Shown in pieces: positions 22,968 through 31,376 of a stretch of 64,000 nt of DNA. The notes below the pieces were generated by a model, which made no database searches, was not told the DNA's origin, and was given only the letters and a program-made list of their open reading frames with translations. The first letter of the stretch is position 1; every line of letters begins with the position of its first letter. Made by a program: the position numbers and the translations under genes. This DNA is from CAXPZW01 sp964221845 (GTDB taxonomy: Bacteria; Bacteroidota; Bacteroidia; Flavobacteriales_D; Sanyastnellaceae): contig CAXPZW010000055.1 in NCBI GenBank assembly GCA_964221845.1, positions 1 to 64,000 on the forward strand. The letters run 5' to 3'.

Positions 22968-25706
22968 CTAATAGAGCAGCGTGCTCTCCCCCAAATTGCC
23001 CCTGCGCTGGAGCTTCAAATCCTGGAGTAGGGCGCTTTTGACGTTGAGTTGCAACGAGTAGCTCTGGCGCACGCCAAAGGGGATGTAGTTGAAGGCCAGC
23101 TCCCAACAGTGCAGGTCCCAGTACAGGGCCAAGTTGGTGGTGGTGAAGTCCTTGCCCACGATGTCGTAACCGGTGTTGAAGGTCACCTTCCAACGGTCCA
23201 ACACGCGGAAGTCACCCCGTGCGGTAATGGCCGAAGTGTAGCGGTTGGTATCGGCTTGCTGGGTGGCGTCAAAGACTTTGGTCAGATTCAGGTTGTAGCC
23301 CAGCGCAAGAGACCACGGGGTGTTGAAATCCACAAACGCATCGCGGTTTTGGGCGATGATATCTTGATCGGCCTCCGACACCGGACGGTCGGGCCCGCGA
23401 CTGCCTTTGTCCCGCGAGCTGAATTGCACATTGAAGCCCACGTTGCTGCTGCGCATGCGAAGCAGCTTGCCTTGGCTCTCGGCCAGGAAGGTGTCGATGG
23501 TGGCGCCGTTTTCGTCCCGATCGTAGGCGCTCCAGCTGCTGGAATAACTGAGGTTGAGCCGCTGCAGCACCGTGGTGTTTCCGCTCAAGGTCACGTTGCT
23601 CAAGTTGAGCGAGTCGGCCAGCAGGTTATAGGAGGTAGAGACCACAAAACGGTCGATCAGCTTGACCTTTTTGGTGGTGGGTTTGTCTCCGGAATCGTCT
23701 TGCACCTTCATCTCCAAGTTGTTGGAGAGCGAGAAGTTGACCGAACCTGCTTCCCGCGTGTTGTTGGGGCTGTAGCGGGCCACCTCAAACGGATTGTATG
23801 AGGTGTATTCACCACCCTCCCCGAAGAAGCCGAACTGCTCGTAGGTGTTGTAAGGGGTGTAGGAAAAACCAACGGTAGGGGTCAATACGTGACGGATGGC
23901 TTTCACCTTGCCGTCTCCCACCCGGAAGGTGCCGAAGAGCTGCGTGGTGGCGTTGGCCGAAACGCGCCAATCGTCGGCGTAGCGCAGACCGGCCAGCGTA
24001 TCGCGGGTTTGCACCAAGGCATCCGGGTCAAAGCCCACGCTCAAGTAGCGGAACGCGAGGTAATTGTTGTACGTGAACGAAGGATTGATGGTCACAAACC
24101 CGCCGCCGGTTTTAATGCTGGTGGTGGCCGTCAAGTTGCCGTTGACCCCATTGCGCATTTGGCGCAACAGCGAGGCCAGGTTGTTCAAGCGTACGTCGGA
24201 TTCGTCGGCGTTGAGTTGGTTGTCAAAGTTCACGCTGCCGCTGACCCCGAGTTTGCTGATGCCCAACTTGTTGTACCACTTGCTGCCCGAAGCACTCAAG
24301 CCCAACCACTTTTGCATGGGGTAAATCCGGCTCATGTTGAGGTTGACCGTGGGCACGTTCACGGTCACGGTTTGGTTGAGCGTGTTTTGGGTGTGTCCGC
24401 CGGTTACCGCCAGCGAAAATGGGGTACCTGGGAACGATTTGTTCCACCGCATGCTCGAGCGGAACGTGGAGCTCAAAAACTGCTCCTGGGAGGAGTTCAG
24501 GTTGTTGGTGAAGTTGGTTCCCGTACCAAAATTCAAGTCCGAGGTAAAACGCGTATTGGGACGTGCCTTGCTGTCTTGGGTGTGGTTCCAACGCACGAAA
24601 AAGTCGGTGCGTTTGACGTAGTCGGGCAGTTCCGGGAAGCTTTGTTTGGTGACGGTGCGCGACACGGTAAATCCGCCGTTGTACCGGTAGCGCTTGCGGT
24701 AGTTGGTGACGTTACGCACGCTCCAGCTTCCGCGGCTGTAAATGTCTCCGGTAAACTTGGTATCGAGGTATTGCCCAATGGGGATGTAGTACCCAAATTC
24801 TTTGAGGAAAAAGCCCAAATCGCCCCCGTCGCCGTAGCCCGGGATGATGATGCCGTGGCTCTTCTCAATCTTGTTGGGGAAGAACGCAAACGGCAGCGCA
24901 AGCGGGGTGGGAATGCGTTCGAGTTGGAGGTATTGCGGGCCGGGGATCTTGGACTCTTTGATGCCCAGAATGCCCCGCGAGCGCTCTAAGACTTTGTTGC
25001 TGTCCACGCTCAATGGCAACGGGACGGGAATGGTAACGCCATTGAGTTCCATGTACACCGGTCCGGTCACAATCTTTTTGCCGGGCACGATGATGCCCTT
25101 GGAGATGTGGAAATGGAAGTGGGGATCGTCCGCATCGCAGGTGGTGAACTTGCCGTGGCGCATGTGCACCCACTCGTTGGCGTGGCGACGGGAGATTTCG
25201 GTGTGGACGTACGCTTCCCCTTCGCGGGTGACCACAGAGCGGCTGTATCCGGACTTGGTTTTGAAGTTGAAACACAAGGTTTCTTGGGAGAACTCTTGCG
25301 CCCCGTCGCGGAACACCGGCTTGCCTTGCAGCACCCCAAGCGAATCGCGAATGCCAAAAGCACAAGCTTCGTTGTTGCGCGTGTCGAACACGATGGAATC
25401 CGCTTTGAGGATCATGGTTTCGTACTTGACCTCGGCGTTGCGCACCAAGTACCACTTCTCTTCCAACAGGTCAAAAAAGATGGAGTCGGCGTCGTAAAAC
25501 ACCGGAGCGTCGAGCACGTCCGGGTTGGAAGTCGGTGGAATACTATCGGGAGCGGCCTCCGCGTTGGAAGCTTCAGAGACCTCCTGCAAGGTGCTGTCGA
25601 CCGGCGTGTTCACTCCGGTCGAATCGGCCTGTGCGCCCAGTCGGGACGCGGCCATTATCAACACGCAGAGCAGGATAATTTCACTTGTGCGCAACAAACG
25701 ACGCAT
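22968..25706 (-). CDS. lptD: LPS-assembly outer membrane protein LptD (OstA-like)
   Basis: 912 residues from ATG at 25706 (MRRLLRTSEIILLC, signal peptide ending LGAQ). The N-terminal OstA/LptA-like beta-jellyroll (about 65-230) has the repeated VFYDADSIFFDLLEEKWYLV and MILKADSIVFDTRNNEA units; the remainder is a long beta-barrel region typical of LptD, including the LERIPTPLALPFAFFPNK block of Bacteroidota members. The protein inserts LPS into the outer leaflet. It is divergent from the amidase gene; ridA normally follows, here separated by the kinase remnant. Confidence 0.9.
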   Translation of the reverse strand: MRRLLRTSEIILLCVLIMAASRLGAQADSTGVNTPVDSTLQEVSEASNAEAAPDSIPPTSNPDVLDAPVFYDADSIFFDLLEEKWYLVRNAEVKYETMILKADSIVFDTRNNEACAFGIRDSLGVLQGKPVFRDGAQEFSQETLCFNFKTKSGYSRSVVTREGEAYVHTEISRRHANEWVHMRHGKFTTCDADDPHFHFHISKGIIVPGKKIVTGPVYMELNGVTIPVPLPLSVDSNKVLERSRGILGIKESKIPGPQYLQLERIPTPLALPFAFFPNKIEKSHGIIIPGYGDGGDLGFFLKEFGYYIPIGQYLDTKFTGDIYSRGSWSVRNVTNYRKRYRYNGGFTVSRTVTKQSFPELPDYVKRTDFFVRWNHTQDSKARPNTRFTSDLNFGTGTNFTNNLNSSQEQFLSSTFRSSMRWNKSFPGTPFSLAVTGGHTQNTLNQTVTVNVPTVNLNMSRIYPMQKWLGLSASGSKWYNKLGISKLGVSGSVNFDNQLNADESDVRLNNLASLLRQMRNGVNGNLTATTSIKTGGGFVTINPSFTYNNYLAFRYLSVGFDPDALVQTRDTLAGLRYADDWRVSANATTQLFGTFRVGDGKVKAIRHVLTPTVGFSYTPYNTYEQFGFFGEGGEYTSYNPFEVARYSPNNTREAGSVNFSLSNNLEMKVQDDSGDKPTTKKVKLIDRFVVSTSYNLLADSLNLSNVTLSGNTTVLQRLNLSYSSSWSAYDRDENGATIDTFLAESQGKLLRMRSSNVGFNVQFSSRDKGSRGPDRPVSEADQDIIAQNRDAFVDFNTPWSLALGYNLNLTKVFDATQQADTNRYTSAITARGDFRVLDRWKVTFNTGYDIVGKDFTTTNLALYWDLHCWELAFNYIPFGVRQSYSLQLNVKSALLQDLKLQRRGNLGESTLLY

Positions 25707-25717
25707 AGGGGGCCACT

Positions 25718-25725
25718 TAATTTTG
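25718..25725 (+). promoter_or_regulatory. Possible -7 box (TAATTTTG) of the amidase gene
   Basis: TAATTTTG on the plus strand, 44 nt before the ATG at 25770, within the 63-nt divergent gap. No TTG at the -33 spacing. Confidence 0.35.
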
Positions 25726-25748
25726 AAGAATTGGCACAAGAATGGCTC

Positions 25749-25756
25749 CAAAGCTA
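25749..25756 (-). promoter_or_regulatory. -7 box (TAGCTTTG) of the lptD promoter
   Basis: TAGCTTTG on the minus strand, a perfect TAnnTTTG, 42 nt before the lptD ATG. No clear -33 box. Confidence 0.45.
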
Positions 25757-25769
25757 CAGAAATAACGAA

Positions 25770-26957
25770 ATGACGATGCGGACACATACCGAACACATCG
25801 CCCCGGTTTCTGGCTCGGATTCAGGTGGAAAACGCACAGCCCTGGCGTTTCTTGCCCTGGCTCTGTTGTTTCTCATTGCGGCTGCTCCTTCTTCGGAGTC
25901 GGCGCACGCCATTACCAAAATCGTGATCGACGCCGGTCACGGGGGCAGCGACCCGGGCAACCTCGGCACCGGGCGCTACAAGACCACCGAAAAAGACATC
26001 ACCCTGAATGTCGCCCTCGAAGTAGGTCGACGCATCCAACAGGCCTGCCCGGACTTGGAGATCGTTTACACCCGCACCGGCGACACCTTCCCAACCCTCA
26101 AGGACCGGGTCAACATTGCCAACGACGCCCAAGCCGACCTGTTCATCTCGGTGCACTGCGACGCGTTTACCAAATCCAGCGCTTTTGGCAGCTCCACGTT
26201 TGTGATGGGGATGCACAAGAACGAAGAGTCGCTGCGCACCGCCATGCAGGAGAATGCCTCGATCTACCTCGAGGACAACTACGAAGAGAACTACGCGGGC
26301 TTCAACCCCAAGGATCCGGACACCTACATCGCCATTGCCCTGCGCAACAACGTGTACATCGACCACTCGCTTCACCTGAGCAAGTACATCCAGGACCAGT
26401 TCCGCGATGAGATCGGTCGCAAAGACCGCGGCGTACGCCAAGCAGGGTACTACGTGATCAGCTACACCACTATGCCAAGCGTACTGGTAGAGCTCGGGTT
26501 CTTGACCAACCCCACCGAAGAAGACTTCCTCAACACCCAAGCCGGCCAACACAAAATGGCCAATGGCATTGCCGAGGCGTTTGTCCAGTACAAAGGACAA
26601 ATCGAAGGGGTGAAGATCACCCTGCCTCCCGCTGAGCCTGCGCCTGAACCCGAACCGGAAACCCCTGAGGTGGTGACCGAAACGGTGGACGACGGGCAAA
26701 TCGTGTTCATGGTGCAAATCCTGTCTTCCAGCAAAGCGCTCGCAGCAGACGACCCTGCACTGCACGGGTTGGAGGACGTGAAAGAAGTCAAGAGCCGCGG
26801 GCTGTTCAAATACCTAGCCGGTGCAACCGGCTCGTTTGACACCGCCAAGGAAAACCAAGCCGCATTGCGCCAACTCGGATTCGCGGACGCGTTTGTGGTG
26901 GCCTACAAGGGAAAGAAACAAATCGGATTGGCCGAGGCCATCCGCAAAACGAAATAA
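25770..26957 (+). CDS. N-acetylmuramoyl-L-alanine amidase (Amidase_3) with SPOR-like tail
   Basis: 395 residues from ATG at 25770. A hydrophobic segment near residues 26-40 (LAFLALALLFLIAAAP) is a signal or anchor. The Amidase_3 zinc motifs are VIDAGHGGSDPG, the glutamate in TEKDITLNVALEVGRR, FISVHCDAF, and the catalytic glutamate in SVLVELGFLTN. A Pro/Glu-rich linker (about 295-315) leads to a C-terminal region (QIVFMVQILSSSK ... GFADAFVVAYKGK) that resembles a SPOR domain, which binds denuded septal glycan. It cleaves the stem peptide from MurNAc, probably at cell separation. The mlaD-like gene follows by 5 nt. Confidence 0.93.
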   Translation: MTMRTHTEHIAPVSGSDSGGKRTALAFLALALLFLIAAAPSSESAHAITKIVIDAGHGGSDPGNLGTGRYKTTEKDITLNVALEVGRRIQQACPDLEIVYTRTGDTFPTLKDRVNIANDAQADLFISVHCDAFTKSSAFGSSTFVMGMHKNEESLRTAMQENASIYLEDNYEENYAGFNPKDPDTYIAIALRNNVYIDHSLHLSKYIQDQFRDEIGRKDRGVRQAGYYVISYTTMPSVLVELGFLTNPTEEDFLNTQAGQHKMANGIAEAFVQYKGQIEGVKITLPPAEPAPEPEPETPEVVTETVDDGQIVFMVQILSSSKALAADDPALHGLEDVKEVKSRGLFKYLAGATGSFDTAKENQAALRQLGFADAFVVAYKGKKQIGLAEAIRKTK

Positions 26958-26962
26958 CCGCT

Positions 26963-27997
26963 TTGAAAAAGATCTCTCGCGAATTTAAGATCGGGCTGAT
27001 TGTACTGTTGAGTGCGGCGCTGCTGGTGCTGGGCTTCAACTACCTGAAGGGCATCAACCTGTTTGAGGAGCAGCGGACGTTCTTTGCCATTTACGGCAAC
27101 GTGGACGGACTCCAGCCCTCGAACCCCGTCTTGCTGCAGGGCCTCAAGGTGGGGCTGGTGAAACAGGTGCGCTTCCACCCCGACGGCAGCGGGCGCATCG
27201 AAGTCGAATTTTTGATCGACGACCCCAACGTCAACCTGCCCAGCGACACCCGTGCCAAGATCTTCACTTCGGATTTCTTCGGGTCCAAGGCGATTGACAT
27301 CCTGCCCGGTGCAAGCATGGTAATGGCCGATTCCAAAGACACTTTGCGCAGTGAGGTGGAAGAGGATTTGACCACCACCATCAAAAACGAATTCGAGCCG
27401 CTCAAGGCCAAGATCAACGAGCTCACCTCGGGGATCGACGTGATTGTGACCAACCTCAAGACCGTATTCGAGGACGACGCTACGCAAGGCCTGCCGCAAG
27501 TATTTGCGAGTCTGCAGCGCACCATGGAAACCCTGGAAGCCACCGCTGAAAAGCTCGACGCTACCGTGGCCGACAACCGCTCCAGCATCAACGGCATCAT
27601 CAACAATGTGAACGCCATCTCGGCCAACATCCGCGACAACAACGACGAGCTGAACGCCATTGTGCGCAACGTGGCCCAACTCTCGGATTCGCTGGCGCAG
27701 ATGAACTTCAACCAAACCATCCGCAAGGCCGACGCCGCTATGGGCTCGTTGGCCGAGGTGATGCAAAAGGTGGAAAACGGCGAAGGCTCACTGGGCCTGC
27801 TGGTCTCGAGCGACTCGTTGCACAACGAAGTGGTGCGCACCAACCAAGAGCTCCAGCTGCTGATCAACGACATTTACGAGAACCCGTGGCGCTACATCCA
27901 TGTTTCTATCTTTGGCAAGCGTGAGAAAGACCGATTCTCGCGCCGCGACGAACAGCGTATCCTGGACGTCGTTGAAGAAGCCGAAAAAGACAACTAG
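26963..27997 (+). CDS. MlaD/MCE family lipid transport protein
   Basis: 344 residues with a TTG start at 26963. An N-terminal membrane helix (IGLIVLLSAALLVLGFNYL) is followed by one MCE domain (about 38-118; FFAIYGNVDGLQPSNPVLLQGLKVG, AKIFTSDFFGSKAIDILPG) and a long helical region ending near 295. MCE proteins carry lipids between inner and outer membrane; the ATPase and permease partners are not in this window. It lies 5 nt after the amidase and 12 nt before the Fe-S gene, in one likely operon. Confidence 0.93.
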   Translation: MKKISREFKIGLIVLLSAALLVLGFNYLKGINLFEEQRTFFAIYGNVDGLQPSNPVLLQGLKVGLVKQVRFHPDGSGRIEVEFLIDDPNVNLPSDTRAKIFTSDFFGSKAIDILPGASMVMADSKDTLRSEVEEDLTTTIKNEFEPLKAKINELTSGIDVIVTNLKTVFEDDATQGLPQVFASLQRTMETLEATAEKLDATVADNRSSINGIINNVNAISANIRDNNDELNAIVRNVAQLSDSLAQMNFNQTIRKADAAMGSLAEVMQKVENGEGSLGLLVSSDSLHNEVVRTNQELQLLINDIYENPWRYIHVSIFGKREKDRFSRRDEQRILDVVEEAEKDN

Positions 27998-28009
27998 GAA
28001 TCCACGCGT

Positions 28010-29341
28010 ATGATTGGGCAAATTGCCTTCGCACTCCTGCTGGGAGTAGCTGTGTTCTTCTTCGCCCGTCGCCTCGGGCACATCCGCAGCAACATCAAAC
28101 TGGGCCGTGACCTGGACCGCACCGATAACCGTGCTGCACGCTGGCGAACCATGGCCCGCGTGGCATTGGGGCAAGGCAAAATGGTTACCCGTCCGGTGGC
28201 CGGCATCATGCACATCATCATCTATGTGGGCTTTTTGATCGTCAACATCGAGCTCCTTGAAATCGTGTTGGACGGACTCACCGGGCACCACCGCTTGTTT
28301 GCCGGCAGCCTCGGCAGCGTGTATCCCTTCCTGATCAACACCTTTGAAATCATCGCCTTTTTGGTGGTGATCAGCTGCGTAGTGTTCCTGGCCCGCCGCT
28401 GGGTGATGAACATCAAGCGCTTCCACAACCCCGAAATGAAAGGCTGGCCCACACGCGACGCGACCATCATTTTGATTTGGGAGATGGTACTCATGTTCTG
28501 CCTGTTCAGCATGAACGCCACCGACAGCATTTTGGCCGCACGCGGCATGGACCACTACACCGTGGCCAGACCGTTTGCGATCAGCCAATACTTGGTCCCT
28601 TTATATGAAGGCATCGCAGACAACGGCACCTTGACCCTGCTCGAGCGCGCCTTCTGGTGGACCCACATCACCGGCATCCTCGGCTTCTTGGTGTACGTGA
28701 CCTACTCCAAGCACTTCCACATCATCCTGGCCTTCCCCAACACCTGGTACTCCAATCTGGCGCAGAAGGGCCGCATGACCAATATGGAAGCGGTCACCAA
28801 CGAGGTGAAGTTGATGATGGACCCTACGGCCGATCCGTACGCCGCCCCTGCTGCAGACGCTGCACCGCCCCAACGCTTTGGCGCCAAGGACGTGCAGGAC
28901 CTGACCTGGAAAAACCTCATGGATGCCTACACCTGCACTGAGTGCGGCCGCTGTACTTCCAACTGTCCGGCCAACCAAACCGGCAAGAAACTCTCTCCCC
29001 GTAAAATCATGATGGACACCCGCGACCGCTTGGAAGTGGTGGGGGTCAACATCCGCGCCAGCGGGGAATTCCAAGACGACGGCAAGGCCCTGCTCGGCGA
29101 CCACATTACCGAGGAGGAACTGTGGGCATGCACCAGCTGCAACGCTTGTGTTGAAGCCTGCCCGGTCAACATCGATCCTTTGAGCATCATTTTGGACATG
29201 CGCCGCTACCTGATCATGGAGGAATCCAAGAGCCCAGAGAGCATCACCGCCATGTTCAACAACGTAGAAAACAACGGCGCACCGTGGGCCTTCAGCGCCA
29301 TGGACCGCGACAAGTGGCGCGAAGAACTCAACCAAGCCTAA
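28010..29341 (+). CDS. Membrane-bound (Fe-S)-binding electron transfer protein
   Basis: 443 residues. Five or so membrane helices in the first 250 residues resemble the gamma subunit of nitrate reductase/HdrE-type haem b proteins (His in GIMHIIIYVGF and ITGILGFLVY). A soluble part holds two 4Fe-4S motifs, CTECGRCTSNCP (about 312-323) and CTSCNACVEACP (about 379-390). It should pass electrons between a quinone and a soluble partner, most likely the CCG-domain protein encoded 2 nt downstream, as in HdrDE-like pairs. The physiological donor is unknown. Confidence 0.9.
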   Translation: MIGQIAFALLLGVAVFFFARRLGHIRSNIKLGRDLDRTDNRAARWRTMARVALGQGKMVTRPVAGIMHIIIYVGFLIVNIELLEIVLDGLTGHHRLFAGSLGSVYPFLINTFEIIAFLVVISCVVFLARRWVMNIKRFHNPEMKGWPTRDATIILIWEMVLMFCLFSMNATDSILAARGMDHYTVARPFAISQYLVPLYEGIADNGTLTLLERAFWWTHITGILGFLVYVTYSKHFHIILAFPNTWYSNLAQKGRMTNMEAVTNEVKLMMDPTADPYAAPAADAAPPQRFGAKDVQDLTWKNLMDAYTCTECGRCTSNCPANQTGKKLSPRKIMMDTRDRLEVVGVNIRASGEFQDDGKALLGDHITEEELWACTSCNACVEACPVNIDPLSIILDMRRYLIMEESKSPESITAMFNNVENNGAPWAFSAMDRDKWREELNQA

Positions 29342-29343
29342 CC

Positions 29344-30141
29344 ATGGAACAGACCTTCAACGTACCTACCGTAGCCGAACTTGCCGCCAAAGGCAAGACC
29401 CCTGAAATCCTGTTCTGGGTAGGCTGTGCCGGCTCTTTTGACGACCGCGCCAAAAAGATCACCAAAGCCATTGCCAAGATCCTGCAAAAGGCGGGCGTGA
29501 ACTACGCCATCCTCGGCCAAGAAGAAACTTGCACCGGCGATCCCGCCAAGCGCGCAGGCAACGAGTTCTTGTTCCAGATGCAAGCCATGCAGAACATCAT
29601 GACCATGAACGGCTACGGCATCAAGAAAGTGGTTACCGGATGTCCGCATTGCTTCAACACCCTCAAAAACGAGTACCCTGAGCTCGGCGGCGAATACGAA
29701 GTGATCCACCACACCCAGCTGATCCAAAGCCTCATTGGCGATGGCAAGCTGACCGTGAGTGGCGGCGAGTCGTTCAAAGGCAAGAAAATTACTTTCCACG
29801 ATCCGTGCTACTTGGGCCGCGCCAACGGCGTCTATGAAGCCCCACGCAAAGCGCTGGAAAAACTGGATGCTGAGCTGGTGGAAATGAAACGCTGCAAGCA
29901 AAACGGCCTGTGCTGCGGTGCCGGCGGCGCACAAATGTTCAAGGAAGCCGAACCCGGCAACAAGGAGGTCAACGTCGAGCGCACCGAGGACGTGATTGCC
30001 TCAGGCGCGCAAATCGTGGCTGCCGGATGTCCCTTCTGCAACACCATGATGACCGACGGCGTGAAGCACTTCGAAAAAGAAGGCGAAATCGTGGTCAAGG
30101 ACATTGCGGAGTTGGTTGCAGAGGCGGAGGATTTGATTTAA
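29344..30141 (+). CDS. CCG-domain (Fe-S)-binding protein, HdrB/LutA-like
   Basis: 265 residues. Two cysteine-rich CCG-type motifs are visible: EETCTGDPAKR with GCPHCFNTLKNEYP, and GLCCGAGGAQM with GCPFCNTMMTDG; HDPCYLGRANGVYEAPR sits between them. The family binds noncubane 4Fe-4S clusters and acts with a ferredoxin-type partner, here the gene 2 nt upstream. The ATG at 29344 fits the family start. Substrate unknown; a link to lactate, fatty-acid or disulfide metabolism cannot be decided. Confidence 0.9.
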   Translation: MEQTFNVPTVAELAAKGKTPEILFWVGCAGSFDDRAKKITKAIAKILQKAGVNYAILGQEETCTGDPAKRAGNEFLFQMQAMQNIMTMNGYGIKKVVTGCPHCFNTLKNEYPELGGEYEVIHHTQLIQSLIGDGKLTVSGGESFKGKKITFHDPCYLGRANGVYEAPRKALEKLDAELVEMKRCKQNGLCCGAGGAQMFKEAEPGNKEVNVERTEDVIASGAQIVAAGCPFCNTMMTDGVKHFEKEGEIVVKDIAELVAEAEDLI

Positions 30142-30585
30142 GCCATCCATGTGCTGAGCGCGACTGTCTACCAAGTGGTAGCGCAGCTGCTAGGATCCCA
30201 TTTTCAGCCCCCTATCTTCCCAGTGGGGCCTGCGGGTGCAGGCCCCAACGGGAACCCGTCCAGCTTTTGAACACACATGGCTTTGAACCCGCTCACCGTT
30301 CGAATTGCTCCCATGTCCATCTAACTCAACACCGCCGCTACAAGGCTTTGGACACTAAAAGAGTCTTTGGCCAACAAAACGCTGCAGGCCTCAAATAAGG
30401 GGGTGGAGACCGTGCAACGTTGGACAGGGACATGGGGCGCGTACCCTGCTCATTGAAGACTTTGTATTGACCATTGAGTGCAGGCGACCCTTCGGACCTG
30501 CGCGACTTTTACGCATTCCACAATGGCATTGTAAATCTTTAACCCGGCGGGTTTGCGCACCCGGGTGACGGCGCCCACCTTTACC
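30142..30585. other. Long noncoding gap with two perfect inverted repeats
   Basis: No gene was recognised in this stretch. It contains CTACCA-AG-TGGTAG (30168-30181), GGGGCCTGC-GGGT-GCAGGCCCC (30225-30246) and AACCC-GGC-GGGTT (30541-30553). None is followed by a T run, so they are not ordinary terminators. A small RNA or protein-binding site is possible but unproven. Confidence 0.5.
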
Positions 30586-30593
30586 TATCTTTG
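30586..30593 (+). promoter_or_regulatory. -7 box (TATCTTTG) of the fabG promoter
   Basis: TATCTTTG, a perfect TAnnTTTG, 21 nt before the fabG ATG at 30615. The upstream region is GC-rich and shows no -33 TTG at the expected spacing. Confidence 0.5.
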
Positions 30594-30614
30594 GCGCCAT
30601 CCAAAGCACAACCT

Positions 30615-31361
30615 ATGCCCCTTCTTGAAGGAAAAGTTGCCCTGATCACTGGTGCCTCGCGAGGCATTGGCAAGGGCATTGCCGAAAAATTCGTGGCCGA
30701 AGGTGCCACCGTAGCATTCACCTACCGCAGCTCGGATGAAAAAGCCCGTGCGCTTGAGGCCGAACTCACGGCCAACGGCGGCACTGCAAAAGGCTTCAAG
30801 TCCGACGCCGGCGACTTCGAACAAGCCGCCAAGCTAGTAGAAGATGTGGTGAAGGAATTTGGCACTGTCGACATTGTGATCAACAATGCCGGCATCACCC
30901 GCGACAATCTGTTGATGCGCATGAGCGAAGAGCACTGGGACGAGATCATGGACGTGAACCTCAAAAGCGTCTTCAACCTCACCAAGGCTGTGATGCGCAC
31001 CATGCTCAAGGCCCGCTCGGGCTCCATCATCAACATGAGTTCGGTGGTGGGTGTCAAGGGCAACGCCGGTCAGGCCAACTACGCGGCTTCGAAAGCGGGC
31101 ATCATCGGCTTTACCAAGTCAGTGGCCGCTGAGCTGGGTTCGCGCAACATCCGTTGCAACGCGGTGGCCCCTGGATTTATTGAAACTGAAATGACCGCCG
31201 CGCTGGGCGAAGAAGTGATCCAGCAGTGGCGTGATGGCATTCCGCTCAAACGCGGTGGTTCGCCGGACGATGTGGCCAACCTGTGTCTGTTCTTGGCATC
31301 GGACATGAGCACCTACATCACCGGTCAGACCATCAACGTGGACGGCGGCATGCTCATGTAA
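30615..31361 (+). CDS. fabG: 3-oxoacyl-[acyl-carrier-protein] reductase
   Basis: 248 residues, a short-chain dehydrogenase. The NADPH loop TGASRGIGKGIA, NNAGITRDNLLMRM, the catalytic Ser in NMSSVVG and YxxxK in YAASKAG, and the end GQTINVDGGMLM match FabG closely. It reduces 3-oxoacyl-ACP in fatty acid synthesis. ATG at 30615 is chosen; the upstream TTG at 30591 lies inside the -7 box. The VWA-like gene follows after 15 nt; fabD is elsewhere (43125). Confidence 0.95.
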   Translation: MPLLEGKVALITGASRGIGKGIAEKFVAEGATVAFTYRSSDEKARALEAELTANGGTAKGFKSDAGDFEQAAKLVEDVVKEFGTVDIVINNAGITRDNLLMRMSEEHWDEIMDVNLKSVFNLTKAVMRTMLKARSGSIINMSSVVGVKGNAGQANYAASKAGIIGFTKSVAAELGSRNIRCNAVAPGFIETEMTAALGEEVIQQWRDGIPLKRGGSPDDVANLCLFLASDMSTYITGQTINVDGGMLM

Positions 31362-31376
31362 CCGTCCCTCCCGCCT

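Noticed and set aside
30290..30320. GTTCGAAT-like sequence resembling a tRNA T-loop
   Set aside because: No acceptor stem, anticodon arm or CCA fits around it.
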